Source: Lepisosteus oculatus (Eukaryota; Chordata; Actinopteri; Semionotiformes; Lepisosteidae). Taken from it: a DNA stretch of 64,000 nucleotides. Below, one piece after another: positions 18,860 to 29,992 of the stretch (within the stretch, counting starts at the first letter, position 1; each line of letters begins with the position of its first letter). The DNA is taken from NCBI RefSeq assembly GCF_040954835.1, contig NC_090698.1, positions 33,595,501 through 33,659,500 of the forward strand. The letters are read 5' to 3'. A model generated the notes under the pieces. It saw nothing but the letters and a program-made list of their open reading frames with translations. It was not told the origin of the DNA and made no database searches. The position numbers were made by a program, and so were the translations under genes.

Positions 18860-20690
18860 TTTGTTGGATTGATACAGAGTGTTTTGGAATGTAGTTAATA
18901 ATGTCTGAATTTTCCTGTCATTTAGTATCCGTCCAGACTTTGTGTAGCCCATCTATATGCCTGGTTAAGGTCAAACAGTTTGCTGGGTTGTGTCAGTTTG
19001 TTTATGTGCTGGTGAGCTCTCTTGATGTAGAGTGCGATCTGACTTTGGTCGGAGAGTGGATTTTGTGGTCTGACAGTAAAGACACTTGTAGAGGAGTGGT
19101 CCATGTCAGTGACAACACAGTCCTGCTACCCAGGAAGTTCCCTCTGGTCCTGCTATTGACGATGTAAAAGGCCCAGTCCTTGACAGGTCTTTAACAGCTC
19201 ATGCCTGGTGCTGTTCATGACTGGACCTGTGTGAAATGACCAGTGTATGCCACAGGGGTGATTGTCCAAATACAGTATATGAGTGTTTCTCTCTGTGCCG
19301 GTAAAGTCTGCCATCATTCGTGTATTGAGCTCACCGCAGGGCAGCACATTTCCCTGGCCCTGGAATTGATATATCTCCTTACGGAGACTATGCAGAATTA
19401 TCTCACTGTAGTAAGGGGACTTTGTGGGTGGAATGTAGATTGCACACTGGAAAAACCTTGTTTTCTTTTGATTTTGAGCCAAACACATGACTATTCTCTC
19501 TTTACTAGTTGTATGTAGTGATCTGCTCTGAACCACACAATGTTTCCCACAGAGTTTCTGCCCCAAGAGATTTGATTGTTTTTTGACAGAGGGCACTATG
19601 ATCTCCATGTAGCCTGGGGTACAGTGGGTGGATATGTCTCCCCAACATTATGTCTCCTGTAGAATCATATCATCTGTCCCCTTTATATTTTTGATAAACT
19701 TGTTTTTCAATCCAAATACTGATTTGCCCAGGCCCTGAATGTTCCACATAGTGATTGAGAGTGATAATTATGTGAATTTGAAGTTTTACAATTATTATTA
19801 TTATTGTTTTCTGGAACTATATCAAATCAATGTAGGACATCATTTACAGAATTTATTATTGTTTAGAAACCAAAATTGTCCCACCTCTGAGTCCGTCAGG
19901 TGCGCTGGTCTAGCCAGAGCTGCAGTGTAGGTGTGCAGGGGGGGGCTCAGTCCAGCTCTTCTGGTGGACTGGTTGGGGCGGTTGCATGGTGGCGCTGGTT
20001 CTGGTCCATACCTGTTGCTGGTCTGGGTTGGAGGGGTGTATGGTGGTGCTGGTTTTGAGCCTTGTGGACTGGGCTGAGTGCTGGGGAGGGTCCAGGAGGG
20101 GGGTGCAGGTTTTTGGGGGTATTCCTCTGTTTGGCAATAGATTGTGTTTTTTTCTGTGGTTGCTGAGTGTCCTGCTGTTCCTATCTGGGACATTGATAGG
20201 GTGATAGCGTGATATATTTTAGAGGTTTTGTGAAGATTCTGGTTGTCTGCTTTTTTAAGGTGCCCGTAGTCATGCACGTGCTAAGGTCCCAGGGTGGGGT
20301 GATGAGCCAGGTAGACCTTTGGGTGCAGAGCACAGCACCATGAGATCTCTGAGTTGATTCTCTGGATCGCGTGGTACTGCACATCCTGTCTTGGCAGCAG
20401 GGTGGAGATCACAATTCTGGCATGGAGGAAACGCTGTCTCCTTTTTATTTATCCTTATCTCCTCTTTTAAATCCTTCTTTTGTTGTTTGTTCCTCTTGAT
20501 CTCTAGCAGTTTCTCATCAGCTCCTTTATCCTCAGTTGTTATACTGTCTTTGCGTAGGTCTTTAGTTCTTCAGTTGTTTTGTTGATTAAGTTTGGTGATG
20601 TTATTTTTTCATGATCAGATTACACTTTTTCTGTTGTTGGATTCCTCCTAAACTATTTGTTCAATTCCAAAAAACAATAAAATCTGCTTA
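18860..20690 (-). mobile_element. LINE fragment: ORF1-like, SGNH-like end and endonuclease
   Basis: On the minus strand, from high to low coordinates: a Lys/Glu-rich coiled part (LLEIKRNKQQKKDLKEEI), a block VISTLLPRQDV...LAHHPTLGP...FTKPLK that resembles the end of SGNH-hydrolase-like modules found in some LINE proteins, a Pro-rich linker (about 19900-20140), then endonuclease pieces (AIYIPPTKSPYYSEII, VLPCGELNTRM at 19300-19450; PLSDQSQIALYIKR near 19000). All are broken by stops. The clade is not assigned. Copy B of Rex1 lies directly below it. Confidence 0.6.
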
Positions 20691-20990
20691 CCTCTCAATT
20701 CAATTAAATTCAAAGTGCTTTATTAATATGACCAATGGGTACAATCAGTGTTGCCAAAGCAAATAAAAATAATGAAATTCACCACTCCACAAAGTTGGTA
20801 ATCAAGCTCCTATATTCCTCCTCCCTCCCCTCTCTAATACACCCCACAATTGCAGAGTCATCTGAAAACTTCTGCAGATGACATGCCTCAGAGTTGTACC
20901 TAAAGTCGGGGGTGTAAAAGGTGAACAGGAATGGAGCAAGGACAGTCCCCTGTGGAGCCCCAGTACTGTTAACAACCTGTTCGGACACAC
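20691..20990 (-). mobile_element. Short LINE 3' fragment: RT piece joined to tail
   Basis: Minus strand: STGAPQGTVLAPFLFTFYT and FSDDSAIVG (active site FSDD) then EEEYRSLITNFVEW, directly followed by a tail (tttgctttggcaacactg, aataaagcactttgaattt). The thumb and C-terminal region that should lie between them are missing. It is a Rex1-like RT by motif and sits between two parts of another LINE. Confidence 0.65.
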
Positions 20991-21004
20991 AGCTCTGTAA
21001 CCAT

Positions 21005-21765
21005 ACATACTGTGTATGCTGCCAGTTCCTTCAACCGTCTCACAGTAGGATTGGGACCCATTGTGATTGTGGCAGGTGTGGGAACTCTGGGATTAGATTT
21101 CTGAATTTCTGAAGGGAAGAATGTTTTTCTAATCCCAGTGCAGACTAATCTGTCACAGTGCAGTAGGAAGTGTACCTCAGTCTCTATTTCTCCCCGCTGG
21201 CAGTGGGAGCACTCTTTGAGCAGTCAGGTCTGCCTGTGTCGCCCAGTTTCCATGGCCAGGCTGTGGTCACTGAGCCTGTACTTCGTCAGGATCTGTTTCT
21301 TTTTGCTGTTTCTTATCTTGATCAAATATTAGGCTAGTGTGTATTGTCTGCTTAGGGTTCTGTAGCATTCCAGTTTATGTTGTATTTGTGTGTGTCCCAG
21401 TGTGTGAGATATTGCTGTTTGATCTGTGCTGTGATGTGCTTGGGTCTGAGTTGTGGTGCTCTAGCAGTGCTCTCCTGTGGCTGGCTGGTGTCCGTGTGTC
21501 TTGGGTCAGTGAGCTTCAGGACCAGCTGGCTCAGTGGGCTCTATTTTGGGCTCAGCTCTTGGCTCACCAGGGCTTTGTGGTGGTAGGAATTTTGGTCACT
21601 GTTTTTTAGGTGCATCCAATACGTTAATACTCTTTTCTGTATGTTTATCAATAGTGGGTACTGGTCTAATTCGGCCCTGCACCCGTTGTTAGGTGTTTTT
21701 CTCTGCACACGGAGGATGTTTCTACATATCTCCATGTGCAGCGTTTCTGTGGGTTGTTTGTCCCA
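21005..21765 (-). pseudogene. C-terminal region of a LINE ORF2
   Basis: Minus-strand frames with AELDQYPLLINIQKRVLTYW, LVSQELSPK and SPLSQLVLKLT are typical of the long region after the RT in one fish LINE group. Interrupted by stops. Its position upstream of ORF1/endonuclease pieces on the same strand shows rearrangement or two separate copies. Confidence 0.55.
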
Positions 21766-21962
21766 TTGAGTTTAATTCTGGTCTGTGAGGAAATATTATG
21801 CGAAAGCCAGGGGGCGCCAGGCCGTTACTGGAGGGTGGTTCATGGCCGCAGCTGTGCCTATGACGACACGACTGAACTTCCCCTTACGCAGCAAAACTTC
21901 ACTGTAGGCGGAGAGGCCGCTTCAGGGAGAGCAAATCAGGTGGAAGCTGAGCAGGAAAGCTG

Positions 21963-21973
21963 AAGATGGCGGC
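21963..21973 (+). promoter_or_regulatory. ric1: YY1-type site AAGATGGCGGC
   Basis: A perfect match to the extended YY1 motif. In vertebrate housekeeping genes this lies just downstream of the start of transcription and fixes its position. Here it is 362 bases before the ric1 ATG. Confidence 0.65.
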
Positions 21974-22082
21974 TGAGAGAGGAATAGTGGGCAATATCGG
22001 ATGCCTCTTTAGTTACGATTACAACAATTGCTGTGAAAGAAAGGTGGAGTTGTTCGGGTATGGGAATGCGACACATCACTGA
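21966..22082 (+). other. uORF 1, 38 codons, starting in the YY1 site
   Basis: ATG within AAGATGGCGG (a good initiation context with A at -3 and G at +4) opens MAAERGIVGNIGCLFSYDYN... and ends with TGA at 22080-22082. If transcripts include it, ribosomes would meet it before the ric1 ATG. I recognise no family. Alternatively transcription starts downstream and it is never transcribed. Confidence 0.45.
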
Positions 22083-22176
22083 CTCGGGGGTCTGACTGCG
22101 TATGGTACCGAGACTTGGGATTGTTTATTAGCTTGAATGAACGATTTTTCACAGGGGCGAAAAGCTCCCAGCCTTC

Positions 22177-22284
22177 ATGTCTTGGTTTTCTAGTGCGGCT
22201 GGACTGGAAACAACGCACAAGAGGGAGCGCAAACTGTTAATGTGTCGCTGGGACGAATTCCATTTGTCGGAGCCGGGAAATTAA
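22177..22284 (+). other. uORF 2, 35 codons, in the ric1 leader
   Basis: ATG at 22177 opens MSWFSSAAGLETTHK... and closes with TAA at 22282-22284, 50 bases before the ric1 ATG. Shorter frames also start at 22102 and 22137. Closing so near the main ATG leaves little room for reinitiation. Confidence 0.45.
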
Positions 22285-22334
22285 AGGCATTAACTTCATC
22301 CACCGGACTGTCGAGTGGGAATTAATTCCTAATC

Positions 22335-22475
22335 ATGTATTTTTTAACTGGCTGGCCCCGGAGGCTGCTCTGCCCTCTCAGAAGTGAGGAAGAGCCCTTT
22401 CACATCCAGCCGAGTTCCCAAAGGTTTTACTTCTCTGTGCTTTCACAGACTCAACTAAGCATCTGGTTCAGTCGG
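22335..22475 (+). CDS. ric1: ric1 coding exon 1 (RAB6A GEF complex partner 1)
   Basis: 47 codons from ATG to the donor CGG|GTGAGT, phase 0. The protein begins [15 protein letters not shown] and ends LSIWFSR, which I recognise as the conserved N-terminus of RIC1 (KIAA1432). RIC1 forms with RGP1 the exchange factor that activates RAB6A at the Golgi, supporting retrograde transport and procollagen secretion. The N-terminal part is a WD40-type propeller, and this exon supplies its first strands. The match and the donor make the start secure. No damage is seen. The rest of the protein (about 1,400 residues in vertebrates) lies mostly beyond the window. Confidence 0.93.
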
Positions 22476-23894
22476 GTGAGTGTCTCTCTGCAGTGTGGAA
22501 GCGAAATCTGGATTCAGCCAAAAATGTCTGTGTGACAGATGTATGAATCCCCGGATTTTCTCACCAAAGCTGTGATGCGTGGCTTCAGTGTTGTGTACTT
22601 TGCCGCGTCACTGACTTCAGTTGTGTTTGCGGTTTGTATTAAGATATATTGTGTATCAGCTTAATATTTGATACATTGAAGATGTGACAATTTTCAGGTA
22701 TCGTATCCCTAGATGTGCTCCCAGTTCAGTTGGTTTTACAGATCACCATTAAATAATTAATTTGCTTAACTAATCCGATTTAAATGAAGAAACATATAAA
22801 TTAATTGGGCCCAAAATATAAGTAGCCTTCCTACCTCGACTAACTTAGTTGGCCTTATTGGTCACAGAAGTTACAGTTTCCGAGTCCCAAATCTGTCGAA
22901 ACTGGCAACCTAAGACTTAGTAACTGGATTGCGGCGCTCCAGATCTGGGTTGGAGACACCTGGTGCCGAGTAATCGCAGAAAAAACAGTGTTTTGCTTAG
23001 TTGCGTTGAAGTGTCTTCGCTAGCTAGTAGTAAAGTGTGCTAATTTAAATTTCTGCTTTAGTTAGGAGCAACATTATCAGCTACCTATAAAGTTAATGAA
23101 TGTAGGATGGTGCGAACTCTCGTTGATATACACGAATGTTTTTTTTTGCTCGTTTTAAGGTTTTTAATTTAGATTGCCTTGCATAACATATATAGTGTCA
23201 TGATAACATCAATATTGGAATGAATGTTAAGGTCTTCTGATGTATTTGGATTATATTCGGTGTATTGTACTACAGGTTAGAGGAAGTGCCGGTAATGGGG
23301 AGTGCAGTCAACATTCCCGACCTAGAGTTCCCCAAAATAAATTCCGATCGACCGGAAACTGCTAAACCGCTTCTCTAGAAGCAGCTATAATTTGTCAACA
23401 CATGTTCATTTACGGAATTCAAATTAATTTGTGGCAATTTCAGTCTTAAGTTTAAAATATAGTATTGCGTACAAAAGGATTTGCTCAAAACAGCTATTAG
23501 CTAGCACGTCCCTGAGAGACAATGGGGGATAAGTCAGTCTGTACATTGATTATTTTGTTACACTTAATTTTACACTTAACTGCATTCATGGAAAGAATAA
23601 AAAATATCAGATAAACTGAAATAATATGGATTTAACAGGGGCACAGTGGAGGAAGGGGGACAACTGGTTTCTTCGGGCTGTTTCATCCTTTGTTTGCTTG
23701 TCTACAGTTGAAACACCTGCCTTATAATTAGTGATATATCTAATTTTACATTCAGTATTAAAAACCCTTGTATCATTTTAGTACTAATGTTTGCAAGGGG
23801 TTACTGGCTTTCTTGTGTTCCATTGGGTTCTTATTGTGTGAATTAAATGCACAATGCAGTTTATTAATGAGTTGGTACTATATTAAATGAGATC

Positions 23895-24115
23895 ATAAGT
23901 TAAAAATGAGAGGAGGCCATTTGGACTTTCTGGCCTGTTAGGCAGTTAATACTGATCCAAGGATCTGATTTAGTCATTTCTTGAAAGAAGCCAGACTATT
24001 AACTTAGCTAACATAGCTTGTTCCATACTCCCATAACTGTCTGGATAAAATAGTACCACTTATTCTTAGTTTTAAATTCACTTCCACAATGTGGTATAGT
24101 TATCTCTCAAATCCA
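23895..24115 (+). repeat. Old interspersed repeat, family R1, partial copy
   Basis: It shows agaggaggccatttgg, aaggatctgatttagtcatttcttgaaagaagcca, and gcttgttccatactcccata, in the same order as at 51655-52565 and 58870-59300 and, antisense, at 47805-47985. It is old by its divergence. Confidence 0.6.
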
Positions 24116-24154
24116 AGCAGGTGTCTGAAACAATTCGAAAGTATAAATCAGTCC

Positions 24155-24410
24155 ATTTTCTAACTGCTGTCCATCGCAGGCCAGACAGACACAAATGCAA
24201 ACGTATACACACTCACATCAGGGCCAGTTTTCCCAGAAGTCAGTTAACCTTCCAGTGTGTCTTTGGACTGTGAGAGGATTCCAGAGCACCTGGAAGAAAC
24301 CCACACAAATACACAATCTAAGAACAGACAAGCTGCACACAGATAGAACCCCTGTAACTGAACCCAGGGCCTCAGTGCTGCAATGATATCCACTGCGCCA
24401 CTGTGCCTCC
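24155..24410 (-). repeat. V-SINE-like tRNA-derived SINE
   Basis: Minus strand: gggaggcacagtggcgcagtgg (A-box region), then ccctgggttcagttac (B-box region), then tgtgtgcagcttgtctgttc, gggtttcttccaggtgctc, cacagtccaaagacacactgg. These are the hallmark blocks of V-SINE/HE-type SINEs in fish. It is nearly complete to ctgtctggcctgcgatggaca. Confidence 0.8.
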
Positions 24411-26685
24411 CGAACAAGGTTTACTAATTCCAATTTTTGCTAAGCAAGAAGGCCTAGATAGCGAGGCAATTTTTGTCTAGGCAGACTGTCACTTCTCTAG
24501 GGCTCCAGTTAGAAACCTTTATTCTCCCCAATAACTGACCTGAGAATAAAGTAGCCTATGCTGTCTGTGGACTGAGTTTCCAATACCTTGCCAGCCTGTG
24601 GGGTTTACACCATAGTTCAGTGTGAGGGAATAAATTAATCTGTATCCTCTTGTAAGGTTTGTATGAACCAGGCAGAACCTAGCAGAAGCATTTAGTTTCT
24701 CTGGACATCTGAAATCCTCATTGTACAGCATCCTTGACATGTCACCCTAGCTGTTCATTCTTTGTTTTGTTTTTATAGAGGATTTTTGGCATTGTTTTAA
24801 AAAACACATGGCCTAGCAAAGAAATGTCAGTGAGTATATTTATAGCTTATTGGATTTTCTAGGATTATTAGGTGTGCGTGAGAGGACAATGTCCGGAGTT
24901 CACAACTGAACTCCAAATGTGACCCTTGTGATCCTTGTTAGTTTGCTATTACTATGTTTAAAGTTTGTGCCTTACAAAATACGTCAGACACATAGTATTA
25001 ATGAAAACTAAACATTTATTTAGTAAGCTTTCTAAACAGGCTTTTGAATCAGAATCTCTTTGATCATTTAAGAAACTATACGGTCTCTTATCTGTAACCT
25101 TTCTTAAGTTCCTTATACTTTCTAAACTTAATAGCTGTGCAAAGGTTTGTTACATTGCTTTTGAGAAATGAATGATTTTCTCTTGTCCATCCTCTAGTTC
25201 ACTGCTCTGATATTTTGTTTCCTGTGTCCATCATGCCTTGTGACTTTCTATTGCTTTGACAGATATCCTGTTACACCTCGCCAGGAAGACAAAACACTGT
25301 CTTGGATGATTCATATGTCCTTTAAAACTACAATGGCCATTTGAGCATGTGGTACAAAAATGTACAAACTATCATCTGATTATATTTTTCTAGTCAAAAG
25401 AAGGTGACAGGTAATACATTTCACCATGCAAACCATCACAACTTCCTTGCCCTCTTTATGCTGGAAATACCAGATTTCTTTTTCATCTTAATGAATAGAT
25501 ATTGAGGTTATTTGAACACTCTCCTGTGTTATGGCCACGTACTTCCCTGCGATCAGAATACAGTAAGCTGAAAAGATCAAGGTGATTTCTTGACCAGACT
25601 GACCAGAACGTAGGAAAAGCTACATGTTAAGCGATTGATAATTTGAGTATGTCATACTTTTAAACTGTTGTGACTCATCATTTTCAGCACTTCTGAAGTG
25701 TCAAGATAAGTTGATTTTGGCGACCTAAAGTTGTTGAGATTTGTATTTCTAAATTATTGCTATTTTTGATGTTCATTATTTATAGAAGTTTACCCAATAA
25801 TATTCAAAATAAAGAAATCACTTATCTAGTTAAATAAAATATTGAAATAAAATGAAATCTAAGTAGAAAACAATAAAGCTAATGACCTAAGGGTCATCCA
25901 GTGGGTAAGCCACTGGACCTTATGCAATCAAGATGCAAATATTCCACCACCTGTGTCTAATCTTTCCTAATGTTCTTAGTTGATATGTCATAGTTTCCAA
26001 TGTCATAAAGCCTTAAGGGCAGTATGACACCTCAGATTATGTTCCTAGAGGGTTCAAGTGTCCTCTGAATTTGGTTCAGAGCTCGTTTACTTAATTAACC
26101 TAATTGTGTAATTTAACACTTCATGACTCTTCTCAGTTTACTTAACATCAAGCAGATGCATCCTTTATGTGAGGAATGTGCAACTTCAGTCCTGTCATCA
26201 TTCCAACCTTTGTTGTAATTCCTTCATTGAGCTAAGTATTTGACTATCTAAACATTTGGATAGTCAAACACCCTTGTGTTTTTAGGCCTTGATTTATTTC
26301 TTTTTGAAGTATTTGTAGATTATGAGGAGGCATTTGAATCTCACTTCTTAGGTTTAAACATCAGCTGTCATGTCATGCTGTACAGCAATCCTTGAAAATC
26401 CAGAATCGGCATGTATAGTTCTGCAAATAATTAGAGCAGTTAATTTGGAAATATAAGTCCTCCTTGAGAAGTGCTGCTTCACAGCACTCCAGTACTGTGT
26501 TTTTGAGGTTTAATTATGGCATTTTATGATTCTTAAACCTGAACTCCTGCTCTGCATCAGATATTTGTAAGTCTTCAACTGTAGGGCTCCATATTTTATC
26601 TTTGTTAGACATTGGATTTAATTCTCTTTTGTTCACAGTACTTTTTCACCTTTTATTCCTTATTCTTAGAATTTCTTTGACCAAG

Positions 26686-26702
26686 ACATATATATATATA
26701 TG
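26686..26702. repeat. Short (TA)n microsatellite
   Basis: Eight or so TA units (acatatatatatatatgt). No other feature. Confidence 0.8.
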
Positions 26703-29514
26703 TTTTCCCTCCTTGGATACCACATTATCTACAGCTCAAATATCTGCATTTATATTTAGAGAAGGATCCCATGTATGTTTATCATGTTGCCTTCCATTTT
26801 CAGAAAGAGAAACCTATTGTTGTGACTAGTTGGCATTAATGCAGTGGGTTGTTAGGCTCATTCAACTCATTCACCCAGCTGCAGTTGGAAGAGGCTAAAT
26901 CCTTTTTATAGGCATACACAGTTGTTGTGCATAATAATGTTAAGATTAATGTTCAGATTAATGGAAAAGTATGTGAAAACATAAAACACTGTTTCTTTAC
27001 CCCTTTGTTATTTATACAATATGATATAGGAAACAGTAAAAATATTAAACTTGATGTCCACTACTCTGCGATAAAAGGTCCAAAACCAAAAAATACAGCA
27101 TTAAAATGCTAATGACAATTTTTCCCTTCAAGAGCTACATTCCTACAGGACTTAAAGGTACCTAAAGTGGTGGAAACAGTGGTAATCAGGGCTGATTACA
27201 ACAGTTATTGATTTAATTGACCGAGTCTGCATTTCCACTGGTTGCTTTTTGCATAGAAGTGGGTTGAGTGAGGGCTGAATCATTGCACCCAGAGACCCTG
27301 AGTGATTGTGAAGATCAACTATAACTACAGTGTAAATGCAAACTGACCTTGGGCTGGCTCACACAGCAGCAATGCCCCCTCCCCCAAGACAGAGGAAGAC
27401 CCTCAACACAAAGAGAAGGCATTTTTGAAAAGAATGGATATTGAACTGTTATTATTTGATTATTTGAGTACTTCAGGCTTTTTAAATGGACTGGATGAAT
27501 GACTGGAATATGTCTTTATATTTGTGTTTGGATACAATGGTAGATTTTTATTAATCTGCCTCTAGGTATTTCCTGGGAGTAGTAGTATCTTTCATTTCAG
27601 GGTTGTCAAAACAACGGCAGCAAGCTTTTAAGTGGCACAGCCTAGGAACTCTGCACTATGAAAAATAATCTTAGATGCATTGTCATTACTTAAAGCAGTT
27701 TAGGTCCACATTCCCAGTGTAAACAGGGCACAGATGGTCTCCACTGTCTAGCCTCAGCCTGGCAGACCTGTCGTGTACACTATAGTATGGATGTATGAGT
27801 GTGAAATTGAAGATTCAGATAGTATCATCATAGCAATCACATTTATACTGGCCATGCCAAAAAAACAACTTTTGTTATGCTGTCTAAGAGTGAGAAAAAA
27901 TGAATATGTTGCCATTAATGTTTTTTTCTTGAATTGTTTTTATACATACTCTGCTATATTAATTCGCCTTATTTTATGAAAAAAATAATTTTTAATCTAA
28001 ATAAATTTGTCTGCCTTTTCACTTTGCACCTCTAGTTTTAGAGTGAATGTGGTCAGATGCTGCTGTCAGCACTGTTGAGTTTGTTCTGGTGCACTGAATA
28101 TTTCTCAGGATGTTAAACTGTGGTCAAATAAAGTTATACTAAATACTGTCAGTTTTTATTCCTGTTATTCTTTTTGTTAAGCAGTCATTTCTGTGTTGGG
28201 AGAGAACGGAGCACCAGTGAAAATAGAGGGTGTTTTGCAAGAAGAAAGCCATGTTCCAAAGTTTACTGCTTGTTTAAGTGTATCTCCGGAAGTGCCTCTA
28301 TGGAATCGGCCTGTTCTTTTGATTAGGTATATGTTGTGTGATCTAAACTTTGAGCTGGCATTGAAACTGACAACATTTTTCCACTTATCCCCTAAAGGGA
28401 ACAGCACTGTCTTAAGTGATTTAAAGCAAAATTTAAAAATTTGTCATTGGTCTCAGCATTTCAGGCATTCAAGAGGTGAATGAGGTTTTCAGCTACTGTA
28501 GTATGTTTTACAGGATATCGAATTATTCTAGAAGTTATAATATTCTGTCATTTAGTTTTTTTTTTTGTAGAGCATTGACAAGAGAAAGGATGAGCAAAAC
28601 GAGAACTTTTAGTTTACTCATTTTAAAAAAATGTATGGAAATGCATGGAAAGGCTCTGAGACTGCCTGTTGTGGCAATAATGGAATGAAACGTGTACTAT
28701 AGGGCAATTAAGCAACTATGCAGATGAGAGGAAGCCATTCTCCATTGCAAAATCCATTTTATAAGGTTGTTTTGTTTTTCATTTTGACTGATTTCTTTTG
28801 GATGTAATACAACACGCTAACTTGGGAGAAAGGACTGTTTTAATCTGCCTTCACTCCCTAGAATGATTTTAATCTCTGGAGCAGGGAGGTGTGTGACATT
28901 TGGACCTCTCCAATGGTTCCTCTGGAGAGCATTGGCCAGCTGTCACAGTCTAATGTGCTGCTATTTTCATTCTCATCCGGTGACAGTGAGGCCTCCAGGA
29001 GTTCAGGCATGAAGCAGTTGTGCAATAGTCCCTGGGCCCCAGTATTATTTCAGCTGAAGTCTGTGCAAATAAATTCTCTCCTGTGTATGTTCTGGTTGTT
29101 CTATTCCTGGAGACCTGAGACCAGGGGTTTCCTGGGAGCTTTCAAAATGTGTTCTATGGTTCTCCAGAATAGTGTGGATACATCCTTTAGAGCTTTACTC
29201 ACTTAAACTTTGTAGTCTGTCCTTTCAAGGAGCTGAAAAGCTTGTGTAAGTTTGTTCCCTTTTCAGAATGTGAATAAAAACAGGCAGTTTAATATTTTGG
29301 GGAATTGTGGAGACCCTATTAAGAAGTTTTTAAAAAGACATGGGCCGGTGTGCTCTATTTGTTATTTTAAGAGTACATTATTGCATAATCCTGCATTTCA
29401 CTATTTTCTCACTACTTGAATATTTTGCCCCTTAGTGGTACAAAATGGGGAAGCACTAAAGTGGCACTCCATTTCTTGTCCTTTCTAACATGATTTGGTC
29501 TTGGTCTAACATAC

Positions 29515-29992
29515 ACTGCCTTGCAAAAGTCTTCAGACCCTTTAAAAGTTTTCAAATGATGCTGTGTTACAAATGGTACACATCTTTTGCCAATCAGTAT
29601 TTTTCTTGCAAACCCAAGTGCTCAAGCTACAATTTATAAAAACTAAATTTGTCAGAAGATATCTATAAAAAATCTGTAAAAAATTTAGCTTGAGCATGTG
29701 AGCTTGCAATAAAAATACTGATTGGCAAAATATATGTGAGTATAATTTGTAATCCAGCGTCATATAAAAATGTTTTTAAAGGGTCGGTATTCTTTTGCAT
29801 ATTTTTAATGCAATTGACATTTCTATTTTTCTTTCATATTATGTATTTATTTTTTTGCTTTAAATGTGTGGAGTATGTATGTAGCAAATTATTGCTATTC
29901 CAAAGTGTCATGACTGCACACTTTAATGCAACAAAATGTGCAACTGTGCAAGGATCATAAAGGGTCATGAATAATTCTGCAAGGCAAGGTAT
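29515..29992. mobile_element. MITE with Tc1/mariner-style ends and internal hairpin
   Basis: The left end ccttgcaaaagtcttcagaccc and the right end, reading inward ccttgcagaattattcatgaccc, are inverted copies. Inside, ttttgccaatcagtattttt (29586-29605) and its inverse aaaaatactgattggcaaaa (29711-29730) form a long hairpin with further pairing of agcttgagca-type sequence. It has no transposase. Sequences starting ccttgcaaaagtcttcagaccc are common at the ends of fish Tc1-like elements. Confidence 0.65.

Larger units (their letters stand above)
21780..22334 (+). promoter_or_regulatory. ric1: ric1 promoter and 5' UTR region
   Basis: After the repeats end, the sequence becomes clearly richer in GC and CpG (gggggcgccaggccg, atgacgacacgac, ggcggagaggccgc) up to the ric1 ATG at 22335. 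I see no TATA box. AAGATGGCGGC at 21963-21973 suggests a YY1-dependent, TATA-less housekeeping start close by. The exact start of transcription cannot be read from sequence. The leader downstream of the YY1 site would hold several upstream ATGs. Confidence 0.55.

Noticed and set aside
21966..22082. MAAERGIVGN... as an extra N-terminal exon of ric1
   Set aside because: The known RIC1 start MYFL.GWP is found at 22335 with an in-frame exon and donor, and the upstream frame closes at 22080; treated as a uORF.
28193..28483. A 96-codon plus-strand frame in ric1 intron 1
   Set aside because: No motif, no splice sites, no repeat match; likely chance.
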